Shown here: positions 56,196 through 64,000 of the stretch, in pieces
Layout of the letters: each line of letters begins with the position of its first letter
Position numbering within the stretch: position 1 is the first letter of the stretch
Origin: Exophiala sp. HKRS030
Taxonomy: Eukaryota; Ascomycota; Eurotiomycetes; Chaetothyriales; Herpotrichiellaceae
Length of the DNA stretch: 64,000 nt
Assembly (NCBI GenBank): GCA_023897205.1
Contig: JAHWDD010000004.1
Span: 4,464,001-4,528,000 of the forward strand
Direction: 5' to 3'
The notes under the pieces: generated by a model
Seen by the model: the letters and a program-made list of their open reading frames with translations, nothing else
Databases searched by the model: none
What the model was told of the DNA's origin: nothing
Program-made: the position numbers and the translations under genes

Positions 56196-57396
56196 CTAGA
56201 GCTCGTTAGCTTGAAGATTGGCAGTTGGATGATACATCTTACCCCCAGTTATCCAACAGCTACTAAGATCGCTGTCTGCAATTTGACCCGGTTGGGCGAT
56301 CTTTAGAGTATGGAGTAACGTTGCCACGTCGTCTGTCTTGATGTCTTCTTCCCGTGTAAATTGTGCTTTCCACGAAGCCGGGTCCTCCTCCGAATGGTCA
56401 AATACTTCAGGATTGTCGTTCGTCAACGTTTTGGCAGAAACATCTTGGGTCTCGAGGCCAGTCCTGTCGTAACCACGCACGCGACCGGCCCAACTTGCAC
56501 TCTTGTAACGATCTGGGCGAGATCCTTGTGATTGTCTTGTAACTTCTGGGCCCTGTTCTCGAAATCTTTCGTCTAGGGCCATTCTTGGCGCAACTCTGTG
56601 ATCGGGAGTGTTTGGGCGAGGTCGCGCTGGTCGTCGGGCACCTTCTGAACGCGCAGTCCTTTCAGCCTCAAGCCGAAGGCGCTTTTCATGGTAATAAATT
56701 TCGTCTCGAAGTCGGTGTTTCGCTCTCACGCCCTTCCCCGTAGATCAACGGCATATAGACATCGAAGATACCAAGTAAGCAATATGCTTCATCTTCTTTG
56801 CGCGTAGTCCTGCGTGTTCGTGTCCATGACATGCGTGTTTCGAGACTATAACTTGACAAGGCCTGCCCTTTTAGGGCCGCAGTAGGAATGACAGTGATTT
56901 CGCGAATCACCGTTGCGAGAGTATACTTGTCACCAAGATAATTTCCCTCCTTATTGAAGAATTCCACATATCGCGGTGCGAGCAGCTCCTGGAGTGTCCA
57001 GCCTCTGGTGAATCATCGACTTCTCCGAATAGCGATTTGATCAGTTCCAGATACGTCCGACAAGTAGACGTAGCACTCTTTGGCTTCCTGATACCATCGG
57101 AACATTGAGTTGATCGCTTCATGCAACTCTGAGAAGTTCTGTTTGTTGATACAACAGGTATCTACCCAGATATGTTGCAGCCCGTCACTTGTCGCTTGAT
57201 TTGCACAGAACTGGAGTTTGCGATATCCAGCTTTGGACTTGTAATTGCCAACGTTCTGCGTCAAATCATCATACGTGACCTCAGCCTCTGGTTCTCCCCA
57301 TGTATGAGAGAGAATGGCATAGGGAGGAACCTTGTAATGATGAAGATCTCCGGTCAGGCTGAACTCGCCCTTCCCGCTGCACTTCAGGAGGCGCAT
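56196..57396 (-). pseudogene. HET-domain (heterokaryon incompatibility) gene, broken by nonsense codon and frameshift
   Basis: HET proteins trigger cell death when genetically different hyphae fuse. The frame begins MRLLKCSGKGEF and carries the HET landmarks YAILSHTWG, IWVDTCCINKQN and ECYVYLSDV. At 57013-57015 the conserved motif that normally reads RWFTRGWTLQEL has TGA in place of the Trp codon. The same frame then continues (FTRGWTLQELLAPRYVEFF, EAYCLLGIFDVYMPLIYGEG) to about 56730. There it shifts: the continuation RLRDEIYYHEKRLRLEAE is in another frame, consistent with loss of two bases in a GAGAG run. That frame stays open to 56196. No GT...AG intron with suitable phase removes the TGA. 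The reading is a recently inactivated HET gene; a sequencing error at both points is the main alternative. Confidence 0.85.
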
Positions 57397-57998
57397 GATC
57401 CAAATGTTGCCTGTGATTAGAAGAATGATCTATGTGAGCTGAATTTCGTATGTGAGCGGTATACACGAGATGAACTTGCACGGTACAGGATGATTGTTGA
57501 TGAACAGCAACATGACACGAGAGATGACATCTTGACATGGTGTAAGAGGTAAAGATGCAGACTGTCGCTTACAATCAGGCTGCATGTGGCTGTGGCTGTG
57601 ATTGTGAAACGGCTTTGGTTGTTGCCAAACACCTGGAGGGACTTTGGTATTGCAGATGTTAGAGACGAGAATTATATCTGTCAGACAATATATTTTGGGT
57701 AGTTAGGAAGGGTGAGTCTTTGGAATTCACGGATGTCGATGTCATTTGAATCACAACAAAGTTCCTCGCTTTCACATTCACTCACTGCATCTCCGGAAAC
57801 GCGAATTCACGAGACAAAGACAACAACGACGACCATGTCGCGGTAATGACAGACTAACTTATTTCTTAGGCTTCCTGAGGTAAGTCCATACCTTTTCATC
57901 AATTCTGGTAAGTCTCCAGACATCTTCTTTAGGTGTGAATCCCTCCACTGACAATCTAAACTCGCAGCCTTTGTTGTTTATTCTCCTCCGTTTCGACA
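57397..57998. other. divergent intergenic region, no gene seen
   Basis: This is the promoter side of the HET pseudogene and of POM34. No features were recognised. Confidence 0.5.
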
Positions 57999-59202
57999 AT
58001 GTCGACAATGGCAACTTCTCTTGTGCCTTTGTCGGTGAAGTCGACGGCCGAGACGGCTCTCCAAGGCACTCAGAGTGTTGCCTCTGCTCTACGGACCACC
58101 CAGCACGTCGTCAGCAATGAGGTCGCAAGCGGGACAAACTATCTCAAGAGAAAGGCGCAAGAAGTACGCATGACACCGACAAAGTCACCTCTCAACTCGA
58201 CGAGTTTCTCTACACCCCCTCCTTCGCCGGGAAACTTCCGACATCCCAGGCTCACCGAGATCCTCGCACGAGAATCGGCCACGTCCATATCGGAGAGAAG
58301 AGTCAAGGGGGCAGCCATCAACGCCGCAGTTCTGCTCTTCTCCCTCGTCTTCAGCGACGCATTCTGTTCATGGTAATAAACTACACACACACACCCCACA
58401 TGTCCGCGTCTGAAATATCCTCGTGGTCACGTACTAACGTTTCGATCGTAGTGTGACTCGGCTCCTGTCATGGAGCGGGATCGATCCCTCACAAACCCTT
58501 TCCACGACGATCGTCCTCGTCCGACTGGTCAGCTTTGCCAACATTGTCCTGTGCCTACAACCTGTCATGCCGTACATTTCGAAAAAGGACCAAATCACAG
58601 ACATCCCCCTGACGCCGTCTCAGCGCTCTCTCCTGGGCCTCGATCCGTCCGTGCAGCCGACCCCGAGCCCGGCAGGCTCGAGTCTGAGCTACATCACCCC
58701 TCCGCGGTATCGACGGTCGTCCGGCTCCTTCACCGGCAGTTCTCCACTGAGCGGACAACAAGGCCTGTCGTCGACGGGTCGTCGAAGCATCTCTGCAAAC
58801 TACACCTCCTCGCCACTCTCGACCTCCAGACACGCCGTGGGCTTTTCTGGAACCCCCGTGCGCCGCGGTACAGACTTGTCCACGACAGGTTCGGGGTTCT
58901 CTCCGTCGCCTGCCGCCACCGCCAGCCCTCTGTTCCACAAATCACTCAACCACTCCTCTTCACAGATTCTTCCGGACGTCGATTTTGGAGTCACCGGGAG
59001 ATCTTCATTTGGCGGAGCGACAAGCACGGGTTCGGGCCTGGGCCGCTCACAGAGCCTGCGTGAACGACCCAGGAGGGAGAGCCTCGAACCCGGATCTCCC
59101 GCGTCTCGGAACAAGAGCCCGCAGATCGTCCCCGGCGTGAACTACAAGTGGTTGTATGACAAGGGCAGAGGCTTACCGAAGAGTGAATCTTATGGATTCT
59201 GA
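57999..59202 (+). CDS. POM34: nuclear pore membrane protein Pom34-like
   Basis: Pom34 is an integral membrane nucleoporin that partners with Pom152 and Ndc1 to anchor the pore. The 374-aa model has exons 57999-58372 and 58452-59202. The motif FRHPRLTEILARESATSISE is the signature I use for the family. Two membrane segments flank it closely: GAAINAAVLLFSLVFSDAF (split by the intron) and TIVLVRLVSFANIVLCLQPV. The N terminus (about 1-80) and the C-terminal half are Ser/Thr/Pro-rich, with many SP/TP sites and an ending of VNYKWLYDKGRG then SESYGF, as expected for cytosolic or pore-facing disordered arms. The 5' end is taken at the ATG that gives MSTMATSLVPLSVKSTAETA. Confidence 0.85.
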
Positions 59203-59834
59203 TGACGTTGTTCCCCGTTCACTTCTTGCGTGGCATGCTCATGATTTCAATTTTCTTTTTGGATCACAGGCTTCTTCTTGGTCACGGAGCAACAACAAAG
59301 ATACATGCACGGCGTGTTGGGGGTTTCAGTGATTCACAAAAATGAACAAAACTTGAATCACAGTTAGAGGCGCGAGTCTAGCTGTTCCTGTTTTGCCGGT
59401 TCCTATCCTCGACGGCATACATGACAGCAGGAATCAAAAACAATAGATACCCCCCCAAGTTACTCCGTATCAAAGACTTCAAAACTGTATGACAATTATA
59501 TCGTGTCACATTGGAGGCTGGTCGGTTTCCATTGTGGCTAACAGAAGAAGAAGAAATACTAGTTGAACCAAATTCCACAAGAACTCAAGGATCGACGTGC
59601 GTGATGAACGTTTTTTGAAAAAAATATCTATCGTAGGATCCCGTGATATCTGATGCATCGCTCAAGAAACCAAATTGAAAGCCAAGAATGGGAGGCGGGA
59701 TGCCTCAGCTTCTCTCTCACCGTCTCCATCACATTAAGGACGACTCACCCGTCCAGGAGTCGACTCTTTCAAGGAGAACTGCCAGGGGATATTACCTTTC
59801 TAACCTGCACGAAAACCCCGTGAGCGCCATTTCC
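59203..59834. other. convergent intergenic region, no gene seen
   Basis: This is the 3' region between POM34 and the HID-1 family gene. One TACTCCGTA copy is at 59461-59469. Confidence 0.5.
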
Positions 59835-62709
59835 TTAGACCTCTCTCGTCCGCAAGCCTTGTCCTCCAGTGTTTCCATTTGATCCTTGAGAACTCACGCT
59901 CCTCCCGGCGGCACCGACGCGTCCTACAAGTCCACCGAGGTTCAACCCTTGCACACCCTGGACAAGTCGCGACCCTACAGCATCGACTGCCCCTCTGGGT
60001 TGTGACAGACTAGGGCCTTCTCGACGACCCTCAGTCGCGACCTGGAAGAGCTTGACATGCGTCCCGTTCCACACACCTACTGGAGCAGCTACGGCCCCTG
60101 CTCCGGTCAGAGTCGCTGCCGTCGAAGATGCGGGAGTGATCATCATCTCTGCCGTGAATATCAAGCTCCATAAAACGCTCATATACCAGCCCAAGGACAG
60201 TGGCGACCACTCGAACAAATGCACCCGGATCGGACTCGGGGAAGCCAGGATGGCAGAGATTGCTGGATGATTGGCTGTGTTTGGAATTTGAGCTCGGAAC
60301 TCAGTAATAGATGGCTCATCGTTGGCAAGGCTCTGCCGACGAGAGGAAGGGGCGGAGTTTGAGCTTCTGTGTGAGGGATCGCTCGAGCTATCGGGATTTG
60401 GGCGGGCTCGGTCCGAAGAGACCGAAGGATGTGTCGAAAGGACTTTGATGACGGTCAACAAAGTATGTAGTGGCAGATCAGCAAGCCAACTCTCTAGCCA
60501 CTCAGCGTTCGGTGTGAAAGAGCCACGGCCACCAGTATAACTTGAAGAGCCAGAAAGACTGGTGGTGCTGTTCTGCCGGGAGAAAGTCAATGCCCCAGCA
60601 GGCATCTTGCCCCGAGCTTTCTCAGACATGCCTGATAGTTGAACCGGGACATGATCATCAACCGCCGACGAAGAAGCTATGGAAGGTGTTCGAGATGTGC
60701 GCACCGATTGTGTGGATTGCGAAGGAGTTGGAGCGTCTTCATTGTCAGACTCGTCAGAATCACCAATCGCAAAAGTCCCATCCACTCCGGGCTCCGTACG
60801 TGGCGATATGGGATCCTCACGAGTTGGAGTATGCATATCCGTCAAGGTTGAAGATCTCGAGAGGTTGTTGCTGACGTCTGTGAGTGCACTTTCTTTTCGT
60901 CTCTGAGCCGCCAGCTCGATCTCTGCTTGACCTCCTTCAAGAGTGAATGCACGTAGACCTTCAATCCTCTTTCTCGATCGCCACACAGCATATATCAGAT
61001 TCGAACTGGACGTATATTGATGCTCGATCATCGTTGAGATGGCTTCCAGTAGAGCCTGGAGTAAGGTGTGGTTACTCTCATTCGCTAGAACAAAGCTAGG
61101 TGTGGACATTGAAGAGAGCAACTGCAGAAGTCTACTGCTTGCAGCCAGTGACAAATTCTGGACGTAGGCGGCCATGTTGTTAATTATGGCCAACAGCGCT
61201 GGATATATTGCTTCCAATTTCCCCTTACTGGTGGTGATCAAGGTGTGTATGGATATGATCAGGAAGTCAGCATAGCTGCCTCGGAAATTGGACAGTCGTA
61301 TCGAGGCAGGCAAGGAGTCTTGTCCTTCGAACTTCTTGTTAAGATTGTTGCCAAAAGGTGACTCCACACTCATGGTCTGTAAGACAAATACACACATCCG
61401 TACAATGCCTTGCTTCGAAGCGTCGGTCTTATATTCGAGAGCGTAGAAGAGCATCAGAATGATAAAGTCATGGGCCCGATTGGATTCGATGATGAAGGCG
61501 CGGAATCTTTTGTTGCACTGAAGAGCTTCCCAGAACAGCATTATCATCTCTGGAGCCCATTTGACTGATTTCTGGCTACCAGGCAAATAGGAGGAGGTGG
61601 CTTCCATTGGCTGGCTCAAGACTCGCGTCATGCCGTCGGCAAGGAATTGGAAATCTTCTGGTCTGTGCAGACGACCCAAGTAATGACGGTAGAAGTTCTT
61701 TGGTGCTGTTGAACTTCCACCCTCAGGGACAGGGTAGAGAAGGAGAACAAGGAGGAATTGTAGACTGTAAATGACAAGGGTCTGTTTCGAGTCTCGGCGG
61801 ACTACATGATCGTAGGGAAGCCGCCAGGAACTGGTATTTGATTTGATCGTAGTATTGATGAGGGAGCACAGAACAGACAAGACGATCTGCTTGTCTGGAC
61901 AAGTTGCGATGTATGTGATGGCTTTGACGCCTTGAACGGGAAGCGTACCGGATGGCATGTACATGGCTTTGCTGGTAAGCGTCAATAGCAGACGTAGCAC
62001 CTCACATCTGTTGCTCTCGAGCTCTTTGTTGGTCGGGATGGATGTTTTACAACCGACACCACTCTGCCATATGGCGTATGTGACCTTGCTCTTAGCCTGA
62101 GGTAGGTGAGGTATTGTAAAACCCGCATAGAAGAGGAGGTCAATCAAGGTATCAATCAACTCTTCAGCAAGCGGCTTGGCTTCTTCGAACTCCTGCTCTT
62201 CGCCGTCCTGTTCTTCAATGTCGCCACGCTGGTTGTCATCGAATAGTATCTCGCCAGCCACTTGCGCCTTCCGCGTCCGACGGCGGCGCATGCCCCAAAA
62301 GAACCTCTCTTCCCATTCTGCCAGTGGCTCCGCCTCGTATACGTAGGGTAATAGTCTAGTTAGAACTCGTATGCAATTTAGGGCATCTCGTTCCGGCGCG
62401 AGGTCGGGATCTGGAAACGAGGGATGGTTCTTCAGCACATTGAGGCGGGATGTCACCGCCAGAATCAGGGTCTCGAGGTTCTCAAGGGCTGAGTCTCGGG
62501 CTCTGCGGATGTCGCTATGTGAGAAGAGACTGAATACATCCTCGACCGACTCTGGTAATTCCCAGAACTAGATTCGTCAGTAAGCTTTCTCTTGCACCAT
62601 GTAGGCAACCTACTCCTGTCCAATATGGATCATTGGCGGGGATGTTCCTCTCTTCGGAGAGTTTGAAGATCCCCTGCTTGAACACGAGCTTGGACTCTGA
62701 GGCACCCAT
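59835..62709 (-). CDS. HID-1 family protein (high-temperature-induced dauer-formation protein 1-like)
   Basis: This is a 942-aa peripheral membrane protein with exons 62709-62614 and 62567-59835. HID-1 proteins act at the Golgi/trans-Golgi network in vesicle sorting. The start MGASESKLVFKQGIFKLSEE fits an N-myristoylation signal (Gly2, Ser6), as in animal HID-1, and YWTGFWELPESVEDVFSLF follows across the intron. Family segments include NCIRVLTRLLPYVYE, FFWGMRRRR, ELIDTLIDLLFYAGFT, YIATCPDKQ, ESNRAHDFIILMLFYALEY and NFRGSYADFLIISIHTLI. An acidic insert (about 170-190) and a long Ser-rich insert (about 640-800) interrupt the helices. A GTGAGT inside the last codons (about 59895-59900) could be a donor for a further small 3' exon, so the exact C terminus is uncertain. 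Confidence 0.9.
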
Positions 62710-63138
62710 ACTGGAAAGCGGGCATTGCACGCAGTACTAAGGAAGGACTAGCAGCCACGAAGACCAGTAGCTTCGTGGTGCATTCTGAATCCGGTGAACG
62801 AGAGTGAGGTGTTTCAATGGTCGGTTGTGTTACCAGGCGACGCTTAGAACTGACAGTGACAGTGACTGCGCCTTCGTTGCCAAGTGGAGAATGAAATGAC
62901 CGATGAATGAATTCGAGGCCAATTCGTCATATTTACATGTGGCTCGCTTCACCATGAATTTGCATTGGATCGTCCGCACATCAAAGTCTTCTATATTAAG
63001 TATTGTCTGAACATGTAGTATACCTTTTGAAGGTAAGTTACGGAGTATATATTGTGAAGGACAGACACAGAGGATCAGACAGCCACCAAATGACGTATTA
63101 CATTTGTCCACCGGCATCATGGCCACCAAGAATACGGC
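62710..63138. other. intergenic, no gene seen
   Basis: This is the promoter side of the HID-1 family gene and the 3' side of the RTA1-like gene. One TACGGAGTA copy is at 63039-63047. Confidence 0.5.
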
Positions 63139-64000
63139 CTAGACATTCCCGGTGTCTTTTTCTGTTGAAGACTCGTCGCTCACCAGCTCCTCCCGTGTTT
63201 CCTTGTCTGCTCTGTGTTTGGTAAGAGCCGGGAAAAATATGCCAGGATAAATGAACGTCTGAAGCAACGTTGCAAGACCAACCATGCTAACGCAAATGTC
63301 AGAGAGAGGCCAAAACGAGGTATATCAAGAACACCTACCAGCTTTCAGCGCCTATGAAGAGTGCTTGGTTCTGCATAATCGGGTTCCTCCAGCCTGAATA
63401 ACATATGTCAATCACTATGACAACTTCATCTGATCTTTCTACTCACCATTGGCCATTTCCGCGACACGGTAGACGCAACGGACGAATATCACGAGGAATG
63501 AAACCGTGATGGACACGAGAAACACTCGAAACTTTATATCTCGCAAAAGACCTTCGGCGGACGGAGACAGTGGCGTGGCTGATCGGAAACGACGGATCGT
63601 GTAGTCGGTGGTTGCTGCAGCAAAAAGAAGAAGCGTCAAGACCTGCCAGGCAATACCGGAGATCATTAGTCGGTCCCCAACGTCGCGGAAACTTTCGTCG
63701 TCGCCAGCCGAGCCTGCAATTCCTCCTCCAGCTGCTTGAAGGGCTGTCTGTTGTCAGAGAGAGCACATTGACACAAACCGGAGAATAGCATGAGCTTTAT
63801 ACACAGCCCAGACAGTCCGATGGAATGACATACTAAGTGCAGCAATATCTGCCGAGATGAAGGCCCAAGTATACCATTTCGGTCGGATCCTTGACCATTC
63901 TCTTCCAAACTGCAAGACAAGATGTTTGAGGATCAGATAGAGCGCAGCTGAGTTGAGGGCTGGCGAGAATGTGAGGCAGCATATTTGTATCTGAAATCCG
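63139..64000 (-). CDS. RTA1-like membrane protein (lipid-translocating exporter family), 5' end outside window
   Basis: The visible part is the C-terminal half of a seven-helix RTA1 family protein. Reading from the right edge, successive exons give WYTWAFISADIAALSMSF, QTALQAAGGGIAGSAGDDES, GDRLMISGIAWQVLTLLLF, FLVSITVSFLVIFVRCVYRV, NPIMQNQALFIGAES and VGLATLLQTFIYPGIFFPAL. The tail ends EKDTGNV at a TAG, 63139-63141. The QAAGGG and GDR-ISGI segments correspond to the family's conserved helix-5 and helix-6 starts. Relatives in yeast (Rta1, Rsb1) confer resistance to 7-aminocholesterol or export long-chain bases. The N-terminal half and the start lie beyond position 64000. Confidence 0.82.

Noticed and set aside
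57003..57110. An intron removing the TGA in the HET gene
   Set aside because: A possible GTATCT donor and CCAG acceptor span about 50 nt, but joining them puts RGWTLQEL out of frame, and the bypassed codons match the family's spacing without splicing.
1..64000. tRNA, rRNA, CRISPR arrays, insertion sequences or LTR retrotransposons
   Set aside because: No T-arm/anticodon pattern, rRNA core, spaced direct repeats, transposase or reverse-transcriptase motifs were seen by eye. A tRNAscan or RepeatMasker run would be decisive.

Overview
The window is filamentous-ascomycete (Pezizomycotina) nuclear DNA. Genes are split by short introns (mostly about 45-100 nt, GT...AG) and lie on both strands with no operons. 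The gene set is typical of that group: a Zn2Cys6 regulator pair, a non-reducing polyketide synthase, HET, RTA1 and UNC93-like families, Pmt2, Pom34 and the proteasome alpha-4 subunit. Class-level placement cannot be decided from sequence alone. I rebuilt the exon structures by hand from splice sites. Every complete model except the CHY-finger gene closes to a whole number of codons.

Layout, left to right. 0-7.3 kb: an MDR oxidoreductase cut by the left edge, a small secreted DUF7907-like protein, an aldo-keto reductase and a Rab GTPase, all on the minus strand. 8-18.3 kb: a choline-transporter-like membrane protein, protein O-mannosyltransferase 2, a SnoaL/NTF2-like protein and a Zn2Cys6 regulator, all plus. 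18.9-22.8 kb: a divergent pair of haem enzymes, a chloroperoxidase-family protein and an alpha-dioxygenase-like fatty acid oxygenase. 23.3-25.1 kb: PRE6 and a zinc-finger protein.

25.6-43.0 kb is the accessory core: a PhyH-type Fe(II)/2-oxoglutarate dioxygenase, an UNC93-like transporter, an amidase-signature enzyme, a second Zn2Cys6 regulator and a 2,172-aa non-reducing PKS (SAT-KS-MAT-PT-ACP-ACP-TE). The content (core synthase, tailoring enzymes, transporter, regulator) looks like a biosynthetic gene cluster, but co-regulation is not shown. No scytalone dehydratase or naphthol reductase is present, so it is not a classical DHN-melanin cluster, although the PKS has the domain order of that group. 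A 5.9-kb stretch without convincing genes follows.

48.9-64 kb returns to ordinary genes: a Ser/Pro-rich protein with Cys clusters, Get5, an NmrA-like protein, a bZIP/DUF3425 regulator, Pom34, a HID-1 family protein and an RTA1-like protein cut by the right edge. Among them lies a HET-domain gene broken by a nonsense codon and a frameshift. A 9-bp word, TACGGAGTA, recurs 11 times in the intergenic DNA, about 20 times more often than chance.
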